Part shown: in pieces, positions 22,250 to 33,690 of the stretch | How positions within the stretch are numbered: the first letter of the stretch is position 1 | How the letters are laid out: each line of letters begins with the position of its first letter | Assembly: GCA_037693485.1 (NCBI GenBank) | Contig: CM075354.1 | Span: 92,873,001-92,937,000, forward strand | Length of the DNA stretch: 64,000 bases | Direction: 5' to 3' | Origin: Kitagawia praeruptora | Taxonomy: Eukaryota; Streptophyta; Magnoliopsida; Apiales; Apiaceae | Translations under genes and position numbers: made by a program | The notes under the pieces: generated by a model | Databases searched by the model: none | Seen by the model: the letters and a program-made list of their open reading frames with translations, nothing else | Told to the model about the DNA's origin: nothing

Positions 22250-22956
22250 CTCATCACCAGGCTTGAGATTTGTAAGTCCCCAAGGGTATGCTACAAGGTT
22301 GATAGCCTCTGTAGCATTTCTTGTAAACACAATCTCTCTAGAATCAGATGCATTAATGAACGTAGCAACCTTTTTTCTTGCTAATTCATATGCATCAGTT
22401 GCCTTTGCACTACATTGGGAGCAACAAGAAGCAAAGTTAATACAGTCAGTAGTGGTAATAATGAGGGTAAATAAGAGATACGAAGTATTAAGTAATTGTT
22501 AAAGATTGATGACCTAAGGAAATGAACACCGCGGTGTACATTAGAATTGTAAGCTTCGTAATAGTTGTGTAAAGCATTCAAAACAACAGTTGGCTTCTGA
22601 GAAGTTGCAGCATTATCAAGGTAGACAAGCTTGGATCCATTAATTTCCTATAAGGCGGTAGTTTGTTATAGCATCCAATTCAATTATACATATAGAAATT
22701 ATTATGGTATAGGAATTAAATTAGAGCAGTTGGGGTGTTCCATAGCATTGCAAAACAGACAGGTAGTCGAATTCAAAAACATTTGGTTAACATGATGATA
22801 ATAGTTTAATTGAAAAGCAATTAAAAAAATATGTATATACCTGGTGTAGAATAGGGAAATCGGGACGGGTAGCAAGGCCAAGAGAAGGATAATTAGGGTG
22901 GGGGGATTGAGTTTGGGCGGCTAGAGAAGTAGCAGCACATAAACTCCTCCTGATTA
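22250..22956 (-). pseudogene. NFS2: Captured plastid cysteine desulfurase (NifS-like) fragment, three exons
   Basis: Exons: about 22,956-22,841 (transit-peptide-like RRSLCAATSLAAQTQ, then ATRPDFPILHQ), 22,647-22,514 (INGSKLVYLDNAATSQKP, then NYYEAYNSNVHRGVHFL) and 22,409-22,250 (KATDAYELARKKVATFINAS, REIVFTRNATEAINLVAYPW, LKPGDE). Splice borders are intact (GTATAT donor at 22,840; TATAG acceptor; GTAAGT donor at 22,249) and the frame is continuous across the exons. In the intact enzyme this is the N-terminal part of the PLP fold that supplies sulfur for plastid Fe-S clusters. The PLP lysine and catalytic cysteine are not included. This fragment is the 5'-most of the three captured pieces. Confidence 0.9.
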
Positions 22957-23719
22957 AGAAGGAGAATTAGGGTGGGGGGATTGACTTGAGATTGAAAAAA
23001 CTACTAGTTGCTGTTGGAGGCCTGGGCCTTAGCCTTGTAAAAATTAAGGAACAAAAAGAACAAGGTGTCTTGCTAAATGCTCCACCTATTGAACTCATCA
23101 TCATCGCCCCTGTCTTAGCACACCATATACCCAGATTCTAGTAGACTTTCACAAAGAAAGAAAGTAAATGAAGGTTTAATCCGAGATTGAAGGCGTAATT
23201 TAACAAAACGAACTTCAAGGTTTTGGGGTCAGCAGCGAGATTGAAGAAACGGGAGATAGTGTTTTTGAAATGAGGGAAAGAGTATGTTTTGTTTTAATTT
23301 TAATTGAATTAAGAGAGTAGGTGTAATTGTATTTTGTTTTTGTTTTTTATTATTTTAAATTTGGGGAAAGGGACAGAAGGGGAGGGGGAAATATGTTTAG
23401 GGGGAAAATTGAACTAAAAGTGAAAATTTTGATTAAGGGCGGGGAGAAAAGGGAGGGGTAGGTGGTTTCATTTTTTAAAAAAAAGGCTTAGACACGCTTT
23501 ACATATTAACTGATGCATAGGTATTAAAAAGACAAGGGGTAGCGGGTTTTAGTTTTTTTAAAAAGGGGCTTAGACATCGCTTTACCGATTGACTGATGTA
23601 CAGATATTCAAAAGACATCACTTTTTAATTCGGTGATGTCCAAAATGCTTTTAACATCAGTGGTTTTTCTAACTGATTTCTAATGTGTGATGTCTAATGC
23701 AGTTTTTCTAGTAGTGTAG

Positions 23720-24095
23720 GAAACCAACAAACAAAGCTAGGACACCAACAAACATCACTAACGATTTGTGGAAAGGACTCGACTCTATTGTTCTTTGGTG
23801 GCTTTATAGTACAATATCTGTGGATCTCTTATACAAAATACTTGATAAAAAAGTTAAAGAAATGGTGTCTTAGGATCGATTACGTAATTTTTTTCAAGAC
23901 AAAAAGGAGACCCGTGTTGCACACCTTGAAAATTAATTTGGCTCAACACATCTAGAAGATTTCTCTATTGGAAATTACAGGGTGATATGTTGGGATTCTT
24001 GTCTACTCAGTTAAGGAATGTCGAATTTCTGGCAAAAATCATATATGTGACAGCTAATTTCCTTCTACAGCTAACATATAGTTTTATGTCTAGTA
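23720..24095 (+). pseudogene. gag: Continuation of composite copy B gag fragment
   Basis: Resumes exactly where 18,803 left off (GAAACCAACAAACAAAGCTAGG), aligned to copy A 284-659. Broken LWKGLDSIVLWW- and RLRNFFQDKKETRVAHLEN-like copia gag motifs are readable across stops. It is interrupted at 24,095 by copia copy 1. Confidence 0.7.
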
Positions 24096-24857
24096 TGTTA
24101 GGAATAATTCATGAGTTGTGATGTTAAGAATAGAATTTTACTTATACTTCTTGTATATCCTGATTTATAAAGGATTTAGCACTTTGTATAGAATGTATAT
24201 AATAGACAATGATCTGTAAAGTTTAAGTCAGGAATGAACAGTGCATCGAGTACTACATGTCAGGAACTGAGATCGAATCCTGATAGAGCAAGTCAAGTAC
24301 TGATGGGATGGTCAGATCCTGATGCAAGATGAAATCCTGATATCGGTCGTGTTACTGATGATGTCATTATGGATGCTACAGAAACTGGCAAGTGCTATAA
24401 AACAGGATCTTTGTTTGAAGAACAAGCAAGAAGATATTATGAAGGAAAGAATTTTCTATTGATGGAAACTATCAACTGGACGGCAGAACATTGTCATGTA
24501 TATATTATCTTTCTGTTATTAGTTGATAGGAAGCATTATAAATACTCTCTCTATATCATTGTAAAAAGTCGTCATGCGAAGCAATTGTGAGTTGAGCGAT
24601 TGAGTTTGTGTGCGTAGCTCTGTATAAGGTTTGTATTCGAAAGTTCGAAACAAACAGAGAGAGAGAGAGAGATTTATTTTGTCAGCAGATGCTAAAGGTA
24701 TTTGTACAACTTTGGTAGAGTTTGTATTTGATTTATTTAATACAAACAGAGTTTGATTTATTCGTTTGTTCTTGTTTATCTAATCAAACAAAAATCAGAC
24801 ACGATTATATAACTTGTATTCAACCCCCCCCCCTTCTACAAGTTATTCGAGTTAACA
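24096..24857 (+). repeat. 5' LTR of copia copy 1 (762 bp)
   Basis: TG...CA boundaries; ends in a C-run and TTCTACAAGTTATTCGAG. A GA microsatellite at about 24,655-24,672 is longer than in the 3' LTR, explaining most of the length difference. Confidence 0.95.
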
Positions 24858-24859
24858 AT

Positions 24860-24871
24860 TGGTATCAGAGC
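24860..24871 (+). other. Primer-binding site, initiator-Met tRNA
   Basis: TGGTATCAGAGC, two bases after the 5' LTR. It primes minus-strand cDNA synthesis. It is followed at once by AGGTTGAT, a weak donor-like CAG/GTTGAT. Confidence 0.95.
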
Positions 24872-24906
24872 AGGTTGATTTCGAATAATCATAAAGATCT
24901 ACAATC

Positions 24907-27198
24907 ATGTCTGGTTACAAGGATGAGAATGCTAAGATTCCTATGCTCAAGAAAAATGAATATACTCTATGGGAAGTAAAGATGTTGCATCATCTGGAAG
25001 CAACAGATCCTGATTATCTTGATAGAATCAGAGATGGACCTTTTATCCCAACGAAGGTTGTTGGACAAGCAACTGTTGATGGTGAGGTTGTTCCAGAACA
25101 TACAGCAGAGAAGCCTAAATCTGAATGGTCAGATAAGGACAAGGAGAATGTTCTTAAAGATGCTAAAGTGAGAAACATATTATTCAACAGTCTTGATTAT
25201 GTTCTCACTAACTATGTTATCTCTTGTAAGACTGCTAAGGATATATGGGACAATCTTAAGGTTCACTATGAAGGAACTAAGCCTGTCAGGAAGAACATGA
25301 GAACACTACTTATACAACAATATGAGTACTTTGAATCCAAGTCTGGTGAGTCACTTACTGACACCTTTGATAGGTTTACAAAACTCATCAATAAGATGGC
25401 CATGCATGGTAAATATTATGACTTGGAGGATATGAATACTAAGTTCATAAAAGCCTTGCCTGATTTCTACAATGAAAAGATATCTGCAATTGAGGAAGCT
25501 AATGATATTGATGAGATATCAGTAGAGGCAGTGTATGGAAAACTAAGGGCTTATGAACTTGACAAGCAGCAGAAGAAGAGCAGGGGTGAAGGAAAGATGA
25601 AGACTGTTGCACTTACTGCTCAATCTGAATCAAAGAAGCTTCCAGAAGAACAGCATGATGAGCCTGCTGTAAAGAACTCAAGGAAGAAGAAAAGCAAAGA
25701 AAATTCTGAGTCAGAGACTACTGATATAGACTCTGACAACAGTGATTCTGAATCAAAGATGCAGGAACTCTTTGCTATGTTTGCTAAAGCTTTCAAGAAA
25801 GGAAGATTCAATAGGAGAAGATTTAGCAAAGGACCTTTTCAAAAGAAGGAGGGGAAGAAGAGTGACAAAGGCAAAAGTACAATTGTCAAGCTTGATAAGG
25901 CCAAGATCAAGTGCTTTAACTGCAACGAGCTTGGATACTTTGCAAGTGAGTGTAAGAAGGCTAGGAATTCCGGAAAGGGTAATGCACTTATGGTCACACA
26001 GAAGGATTGGGCTGATTCCAGTAATTCTGAAGATAAATTGGATTATGACAACATGGCATTGATGGCAAATGTTTCAGACAAACCTGGATCTCCAAAGAAA
26101 ACTTCTCCGTCTTCTATTAAGGTATCACTTCACTCTTTTGATTCATTTGATAGCTTAAATTCTGATGAAATTAGATCTATCCATGCTGAGTTTAAGAATC
26201 TTATGACTAATTTTAGAATTCTTACTAGTGAAAGAGATGAACTTAAGGTTAAGAATGATAAGTTAGTTGATAGAAATAATTTTCTTGAATCTGAGCTAGT
26301 TCAAATGGAAGAATACAAGTTAAGTTCTGATAAAGCTAAGCATGATTATAGTGTTATTCTTGAGGCTTATGACTATGTCAGAAAAGAACTAGAGGAAGAG
26401 AGAGATGTGATTAAGACCATTAACAATTCTAGTAAAAAGACTCTAGAAATCTTTGAAAGTGGAATTCGTGGTAAAGTTAATGGTTTAGGTTTTGATAAGG
26501 CTAGACAAGAAGAAAAAGTAGCTATTGTCAATGATGATAGTAAAGTAGAAGCTAGCACATCTAAATCTGAAGGTAAGAAAATTGTTTCCGAACCTAAACA
26601 TGTTAAATTTGTTGATTCAAAAGGTATCCTTGTTGTACACAAAAGAATCAACAATAGTAATTCAGATGAGAAAGTGTTAGAGAAACCTAAGAATGTAAAC
26701 ATCGGGTTTCTGTCTAAGTCTCAGTTGAAACAGAGACTAGATGGTCTTTCAGAGTCTAGCAAGATCAAAAGAAATAGGAATGGAAAAGAAGGTATTAACA
26801 AAGAGAATAATTACAAGAATGTACCTGATGCACCTAGGAAAAAATGATATAAGTGTGGAAATCATAATCATTTGGCCCTAGACTGCAATCAAAAACCTTC
26901 TTGGAAAACTGAGTCCAGATTCCCCATAACTCAGAAAATTCAATACCAACCACAAAAAGCTTGTTATCATTGTGGTAGTTTACTTCATTCCATTTACATG
27001 TGTAGAGAATATCATGAACTGTATTATGACTATTATTCTCTGAAATCTGAAACTCCTAGTCACAAACAGTTTGTGAAATCAGAGTCTAAGGTTGACTCTG
27101 CAACAGGTAAAGTAAAAGCAAAATCTTCAAAGCCTATTGTTTCTAAATCTAGTAAGAAAGGATCCAATCAAAGTTGGGTCCTAAAAAATTCTAACTAG
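24907..27198 (+). pseudogene. gag: Copia gag, copy 1, one nonsense codon
   Basis: ATG at 24,907 (MSGYKDENAKIPMLKKNEYT). UBN2 gag domain at about residues 75-215 (KTAKDIWDNLKVHYEGTKP, TLLIQQYEYFESKSGESLTD); Lys/Ser-rich and acidic middle; zinc knuckle CFNCNELGYFASEC (the usual GH is GY here); a long coiled coil (about 430-520). TGA at 26,845-26,847 replaces the TGC of copy 2 at the first Cys of a second knuckle; the frame then continues to 27,198 (CYHCGSLLHSIYMC). Compared with copy 2 it is otherwise full length (about 763 codons). Confidence 0.92.
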
Positions 27199-27209
27199 TT
27201 ACTTTTTGT

Positions 27210-28422
27210 TTGCAGGGCACAGGAAAGAAGCATTCAATTATCTTGGACAGTGGATGCTCTGGACATATGACTGGAAAGAAGTCCCTGCTTACAAATTTTG
27301 AGAGGAAAGATGGCCCAGTAATATCTTTTGGAGATGGCAACAAAGGAAAAACACTGGGATATGGCTCAATTGTTTTGGGGAATGTCATCATAGAAAATGT
27401 AGCACTGGTTGAAGGCTTGAAACATACACTTTTAAGCATAAGTCAACTGGGTGATAAAGGTTACCAATCAATCTTTGATAGAGAAGGATGCAAAATCTTG
27501 AATATGCAGAATAGAGACATTGTTCTAACTGGTCAAAGACATGGTAACATATATGAATCCAGCTTAAGTGATACATCTAAAGGAATTGTTTGATGTTTCT
27601 ACAGTAAAACAACAAATGATGAAAGCTGGATTTGGCACAAGAAACTCTCACATCTCAACTTCAAGAAGCTTAATCAACTTGTTAAGCACAATCTTGTGAG
27701 AGGTCTACCTAAGGCAAATTTTGTGCAAGATAGACTTTATGATGCCTGTCAGCTTGGAAAACAGAGAAGAACCACTTTCAAGGGCAAGATTGAAAATTCA
27801 ATTACTGAACCATTTCATATGCTACATCTTGATCTGTTTGGTCCAGTAAACATTATGTCTATCAGTAAGAAAAGATATGCTCTAGTTATAGTGGATGATT
27901 TCACAAGGTTCACATGGGTGTTCTTTCTACACAAGAAGGATGAAGCTCCTCAGCAAATCATTGAACTTGTCAAGAATATTCAGAATAACTCTGAGTACAA
28001 AGTCAAAGTACTTATGAGTGACAATGGTACAGAATTTAAGAATTCTACAATAGATGAGTTTTGTAAAGATAATGGAATCACTCAACAGTTTTCTGCACCT
28101 GGTACACCTCAGCAGAATGGTGTAGTGGAAAGAAAGAACAGGACTCTCATAGAGGCGGCAAGAACCATGCTTGCAGATGCAAAACTTCCAACCTATTTTT
28201 GGGCAGAAGCTATTAACACTGCATGTTTCACTCAAAACTATACTTTGGTAAATAGTCATGGAAAAACTCCCTATGATATGATCAAAGGAAAGAAACCAAG
28301 TGTGAAATACTTTCACATCTTTGGATACAAATGCTATGTCCTAAAAGTTCATCCAGAACAACTTGGAAAATTTGAAGCCAAATCCGATGAAGCAATATTT
28401 CTAGGATATTCAGCATCAAAGG
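27210..28422 (+). pseudogene. pol: Copia pol, copy 1, protease and integrase part
   Basis: In a different frame from gag. Aspartic protease ILDSGCSGHMTGKK just after 27,210; then GLKHTLLSISQLGDKG. TGA at 27,591-27,593 replaces AGA of copy 2. It continues with the GAG-pre-integrase region (WIWHKKLSHLNFKKLNQL), a zinc-binding-like CQLGKQ segment and the integrase core with DLFGPV, SDNGTEF and NGVVERKNR (the D, D and E of the catalytic triad). It is cut at 28,422 by the Gypsy insertion and resumes at 35,441. Confidence 0.93.
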
Positions 28423-31400
28423 TGTGACAGCCCCAAATCCGGGGTCATGAATCTGGGCCATCACGAACCAACTTCCATTTAAAATCAATATCTCTTGGTT
28501 TTTTTTTTTTTTTATAATTAATACTTATGCAATTGACCCCACAGTAATACACACACACACACCAGTCATATGCTCAGAGAACAACATTCACCATAATAAA
28601 AGTTTAAAGTTAAACAGTTATTACAAACCCAGAATCATACTTAAGTACATTGTTGAGTGATGCTTCTACAAGAAGCATTTCAACAACCAAATTTATTACA
28701 ACCTTATACACTTACACACTTCATATATATAAGACCACTAAACCCCTTGCGCTGGTCATCTACCTCGGGGATTGATGCTAACGAGCTCTCAGAAGGTCGC
28801 CTTTCCCTTACCCTCTTGCGAGGCGTTCTGCGTATTATTGGCATACCTAGCTGTATATAGATAAGTAGCAAGAGTGAGCTATAATAGCTCAGCAAGATAA
28901 TATTGTAAACTGGAATTTAAAATGTACCCAAGTATACATGTATATACATATGTAAGCAGTAACCAAATTATAAACTTTAAGGAAGAATAAAACTCTTATT
29001 TAATAATACATCATCCACTTACTTTTATAAGAAAGAAATCTAGAATAATACAGTATCAGTTTCTCTTCTTAAATAATATAACAATCAATATAATCTTTCA
29101 GTGTAATATTTCAGGATAATATGAATACTTACTTAAATCTCTTACTATCATCATCTCATTTCCTTCTTATGTAACAATTTTTATAAATTAATATAAAATC
29201 AGTTTCTCTTCATCTATAACAATAATTCCACCTTTCATATCATTTTCCCTTTCCAGTATACCAATCTGACTTTATCATTTATTCTTTATTCACATATTGT
29301 AGGGGTTTTCACTGTTGCCGAATACGTGAGGCTCGATGATCAGTCGCCCTCCGTATCCGTCCCTTTTTACTATCGGTAGACGGAGGTAGGTCTGCCACCA
29401 TCCCCCAGGAGGAAGGTCTACCACTACATCCTCCTTCGGCAACTCTTGGGCCGAAATGAAACATTAAGTGCTGGACTGTGCAACTTCCACACGGCCTCTT
29501 ACGCTTATTAAGTGCTGGACTGTGCAACTTCCACACGGCCTCTTACGCTTATTAAGTGCTGGACTGTGCAACTTCCACACGGCCTCTTACGCTTACTGTT
29601 GTAAATTCCCCTTTTTATAAGATCATCATTCAATTTATCATCACCATTTCACATTTCCATTCTCGTATATCACTTTCATTCTCGCACATTATTTCTATAA
29701 AATATATGTATATAACATACACTAAAAAGAATGTTTATAATATAGCATTATAAACCATATAACCCTAGATAACAACTGATAACATTCTCTTTCATATCTC
29801 TTTTACCCTAGAGCATATTCGCTCAATTCGTAATCATCTCTATATTCATATTTCAGAAAACATATCCATCTCTCTTTAACTTCCCACAATCAAGAGAATA
29901 TATTCTTTGCAATATAGCAACAAAAGCATCACATATACATAAATATATTCCATGATATCATTAATATTCCGAAGATACATAATTTTTAAAGTAGGGATAG
30001 AAGGATCTTGCCTCGGTTCCTGTATCCTGACAGTAAGGCTGGTCCCTCTTCCGGAGTTTCTATAAACACAAAAGGACCGTCATTAGAATATCACATCTCT
30101 TACTCACTACACTCTTGTATAACATTACCCTTGATACTTCAATATATGCCTAACGTATCACTATTACCCCAAAGGTTCAAGAACTTAACCATTTACAAGC
30201 TCAATTGAAGTTTCAGTGGTTTTTCACCATTTTCCCTAACGACCACACTTAACTGTAAAAATTCTCAGAAAATATGGATTTCGAATTTTAATGTAAGGTC
30301 AACTGTCAAGGGTCCTCTGACCACCCTACTACCTTATCCCAAAATTTCGTGGCTTATAAAAATGTCTAAGTATGGTAACTTTAGCCTCAAAGTTGATACA
30401 ATTACGTTTTCTCGGTTATCGAACGTCTTTCACTAAAACTGACTTTTCTCCTAAACCGTTCATCAGATTTTAACGCACCTTATATCAAAACGATCTATGA
30501 ACTAAGCTCTATCATTTCATGGTCAATTGGTAACCTAGGCAGTGAGGTACCGTATGAATACAGGGGTCACAAAACAGGGCAGTTTTCGTTCTAACGAAAA
30601 TCGGACATTATAACTGCTGTAATTTCATACTTTCCAAAATTTCACCACTCCAAAACCATCATCAAACACCATAATCATCACCTACACCATGTGGTCTTCA
30701 TTACCAGCCATGGTTACAATTCCAAACACTTCCATATTCAACTTTAAATCACTTACAAACACTTATAACATCATAAACATAACCATTATACCCCTTAATC
30801 ACTAAACACAACAATATCTATCATAAATACAAAAGGGCAAGGGTTGTTATACCTCTTTGAAGCTTGAAGAACACTTAATAATCCTTAATAATCCTTGGGC
30901 ACACCTTGAACAACCTTGAATTAGCTTGGATTAACTAAAGGAGCCATTAAAACAAAGTTAATACTAAGATTTTACTATTCACTTACTATTCATCATCACC
31001 TTCATGATTTTCCTTACCTATGTAAATGAAATTGGATGGCTTTGAAACTTTGTAGATCACTCTTTCTATCCTCCAAGATCACCCATGATTTTCCTCTTGA
31101 TTTGTTATTGAAGAGAGCTAGGGTTTTTATTTTTTTTTTTCTTATTTTTTTGAAAGTAGCCGAATGGTGTAATGAAGAAGGGGAGAGAGTTCTTTTGCTC
31201 TTGTTTGATCTAATTTTGTGTTTATCTTGATAATGCTAGATTGTCTTAGAAGCTTGGAAGATATTTGTGATTAAAAGCTTGTTAAAAGACTAATTTACCC
31301 TTGAAAATAATTAGTGGAAAGTGATGTAATGTAGGTGACCTCATAATCCCTTTTTTTTGGTTTTCTTTTCTAAGTTTTGTGCTACTAATTCTTATAATGA

Positions 31401-31852
31401 TAATGTGGTATGTATCCTTGTTATATTACTAATCTTGGTTGCTTGGTCTCCATATTCGTCAAATTGTGGTTCGTTACGAATGTACCTCATTATCTCAGTG
31501 GTTTTGAAATCATTTAACAATCCAAATTCCATTGGTATTCTCTTAACTTAATAATCCCTTGGTTAAACCTAAATTCAATAATTCCTCAATATATAATTCT
31601 TATAATGTTTCCATGCTCCTTAATGTCCAATAGAAGCTTATTCGAAATCAAAATCCTCAAAATCCATGTTTCAGGAATTTCTGAAATCTAACGTCATTTT
31701 GAGTCACTTATTTTCATTGTACAACACTAATATGGTTTCTGTTTATTCATTTTCCATTTCCTTTATAGAGTACCTATATACCATTTCTCTAAATCCTCGA
31801 AATTTACTATTCATGTGACCACTGTAGCATTACTGAAGTTAGGGTTATTACA
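28423..31852 (-). repeat. 3' LTR of the Gypsy element (3,430 bp)
   Basis: On the minus strand it starts TGTAATAACCC right after a polypurine tract and ends GGGGCTGTCACA. It is very long compared with the 89-bp 5' LTR (35,347-35,435), with which it shares its last ~78 bp. It holds a 44-bp tandem repeat, AT-rich DNA and no supportable ORF. A plausible polypurine tract, AAGGGGGGAAGGA, lies at 31,853-31,866 (minus). Confidence 0.75.
29464..29595. repeat. 44-bp minisatellite, three perfect units
   Basis: Unit TTAAGTGCTGGACTGTGCAA… through CACGGCCTCTTACGCTTA, three exact head-to-tail copies inside the Gypsy 3' LTR. Exact identity means recent expansion or homogenisation. Confidence 0.95.
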
Positions 31853-31870
31853 TCCTTCCCCCCTTAAAAG

Positions 31871-32406
31871 GATTCCGTCCCGGAATCACGTCAGAAATGT
31901 CCATAGATATCTTTTTATCTACACCTTATAACTTCTATACCACTTTCTCCATCCTTTTTCCTTCATAATATCTCTATCTTGTTTGCGCAAAATTACACCA
32001 ACATAAACTTGCTTGTCATTCATCAACATTCCTCTTTTAATTATGGGTATCAGCCACCACATTGGCCTCTCCTGAATGGTAGTGTATCTCACTTATGGTT
32101 TATTCCTATGTTGATCTCTATCATGACATAAAATATACATACTTCGCTCTTATTATGTCTTGTCTCTGTAAAATCTTCCAGAAATCCGTCTAGAATAAGA
32201 TTCTTTGAAATAATTGTAAGAAAATATTTCCTATAATATATATTTCCTGTTCGTATATAAACAAATCTGTGGTTTACCCCCAAAATACTATTATTCTCCT
32301 TTTCATAGAATTTCTAACCCTTAACAGATACTGATTTTCCTTATCTAGATTATCGACCTACCTATACCATTCATTGACCACATTGATTCCTAACCAAACA
32401 TTTACA
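31871..32406 (-). pseudogene. pol: Trace of Gypsy pol (RNase H end)
   Basis: Around 32,050-32,110 the minus strand reads EIHYHSGEANVVADT, close to the conserved HYHPGKANVVADALSRK at the end of Gypsy RNase H. Near 31,870-31,900 it reads a VIPGRNPFKGG-like polyprotein tail. Everything between gag and this point is missing, so the element lost pol by deletion and is not an ancestral gag-only design. Confidence 0.6.
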
Positions 32407-33690
32407 CTAAAATTTAAATACTAGACAAAAATGTTCACCTGTATCTGTATCCGGCTTTCTCAATGCCTCTCCTAAAGTCATATTGTACACCCTGGCAGTA
32501 GGTCTATTCGAAGCAGTCATACTTTGTCCTGGTGCGGACGACTCACCGGAATGGCAATCTCTGGCAAAGTGTCCTAATTTTCCACACTGGTAACACTTCA
32601 TTTCACTCTTATCGACTAATGGACACTTGTCTAGAAAATGCCCCTTTTGTCCACACTTAAAGCAAGTTATTCCTAACACTCTACACACTCCTGAATGCTT
32701 CTTACCACACGTGTTACAATCTGGCAATGGTGGTCGCGATTGATTAGACTGAAAGGTTCCTGTGGATCTACCACCCTGATTCACCGTCTCACTGGTAGTC
32801 TTATTATTCCCTGACTTTCCTCCAAACTGGGGTTTTTGTCCTTTACCAAATTTGTTAAAGTAGCTTCCCTCACTTGAACCTCCCTTTGGACCCTCAAATT
32901 TTCTTTTCTTGATCTCTCGACCTAATTGGTTTTGTTCACTCTCGGCCTCAATAATAGATGCCTTCTGAACCACCGCAGCATACTCGGTTAACTCAAATGG
33001 TGCCACTCTTGTCCGTAGCCATGGTTTCAATCCTTGTTGGAACCTTTTCGCTCGTTGCTCTTCAGTACGCACGAATTCTGGAACAAACCTAGACAGTTCG
33101 GTAAATTTCGTTTCATACTCAGCCACTGTTAGATTTTCCTGCTTTAGCTCCAAAAATTTTATTTCCATCTGATTCTCCAGGTACCTAGGGGAATATTTGT
33201 CTAGAAACACCCTAGTGAAACGCTCCCAGGTTATCACTCCCGCTCCCTCGAGATTTTTCTTAGCTTCCCACCAATAATTTGCCTCCCCCTTTAGGAGATA
33301 GGATGCAAAGACTGTCTTCTGATCTTCCTCTACCCTCAGTATCTCAAAAGCCTTCTCCATCTCTTTCAGCCATGCCCTGGCTGCTACTGGGTTAGTGGTT
33401 CCCTCAAATTCTGGGGGTTTTAGTGACTTAAAAGCACGAAAAGAGTTAGCTGCCTGGTTGGGAAGAACAGGTGGTTGTGGCGGATTCTGTGGATTAGCTA
33501 AATTCTGCCTCAAAAGTTCCATAAATTGGTTAAAAGGGTTACCACCCTTACTTCCCTGTTGGCCAGTTGATTCATCTTCTTCTTCCTCATGATCTTGTTC
33601 ATTATGAGCGTTTTCATCCTGCCTATTCTGACTTGCTTCCTCTCTCTCATTTTCCCTTGCATTCATTCTATTATTACGCTTAGGCGGCAT
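32407..33690 (-). CDS. gag: Gypsy gag, 427 residues
   Basis: Start chosen at the second Met (MPPKRNNRMNARENER, 33,690); an upstream in-frame Met at 33,717 is less likely. Acidic N-terminus (HEEEEDES), then the Retrotrans_gag domain (LKPPEFEGTTNPVAARAWL, YWWEAKKN, WERFTRVFLDKYSPRYL, FLELKQENLTVAEYETKF), a basic linker, and two CCHC knuckles: CFKCGQKGHFLDKC and CYQCGKLGHFARDC, preceded by CNTCGKKHSGVC. Intact over its full length, but the normal continuation into protease is replaced by a short tail (DTGEHFCLVFKF) and stop. It would form particles; with no pol, replication would need a helper. Confidence 0.92.
   Translation of the reverse strand: MPPKRNNRMNARENEREEASQNRQDENAHNEQDHEEEEDESTGQQGSKGGNPFNQFMELLRQNLANPQNPPQPPVLPNQAANSFRAFKSLKPPEFEGTTNPVAARAWLKEMEKAFEILRVEEDQKTVFASYLLKGEANYWWEAKKNLEGAGVITWERFTRVFLDKYSPRYLENQMEIKFLELKQENLTVAEYETKFTELSRFVPEFVRTEEQRAKRFQQGLKPWLRTRVAPFELTEYAAVVQKASIIEAESEQNQLGREIKKRKFEGPKGGSSEGSYFNKFGKGQKPQFGGKSGNNKTTSETVNQGGRSTGTFQSNQSRPPLPDCNTCGKKHSGVCRVLGITCFKCGQKGHFLDKCPLVDKSEMKCYQCGKLGHFARDCHSGESSAPGQSMTASNRPTARVYNMTLGEALRKPDTDTGEHFCLVFKF

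Larger units (their letters stand above)
18804..23716. mobile_element. Gene-capturing (Pack-type) CACTA element, 4,913 bp, TSD TAG
   Basis: Begins CACTACTAGAAAAACTGC and ends GCAGTTTTTCTAGTAGTG, with TAG on each side (18,801-18,803 and 23,717-23,719). Copy A at about 280 has the uninterrupted site AAAGCTAGGAAACC, confirming ends and duplication. Both arms (18,804-19,560; 23,480-23,716) carry GATGTC / GACATC subterminal repeats. There is no transposase. Instead the interior carries exons of three host genes, all on the minus strand: cysteine desulfurase (22,956-22,250), arabinofuranosidase (21,491-20,832) and a U-box kinase (20,606-19,597). The stretch 21,492-22,249 is unassigned, apart from a Ser-rich open frame (21,956-22,159) that could be another exon. 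Confidence 0.95.

Noticed and set aside
24860..24871. TGGTATCAGAGC sites as possible tRNA fragments or genes
   Set aside because: Each sits next to an LTR end and is a primer-binding site; no cloverleaf can be built around it.
25620..25829. Ser/Leu-rich antisense frames in gag (also 26,373-26,702, 57,763-57,948, 58,492-58,701)
   Set aside because: They mirror Lys/Glu/Ser-rich gag codons on the other strand and have no independent features.
27927..28316. 129-residue antisense frame over integrase (also 56,005-56,394)
   Set aside because: Similar in both copies but fully explained by conservation of integrase on the sense strand.
29464..29595. 44-bp direct repeats as a CRISPR-like array
   Set aside because: Units are contiguous without spacers and lie in a plant LTR; it is a minisatellite.
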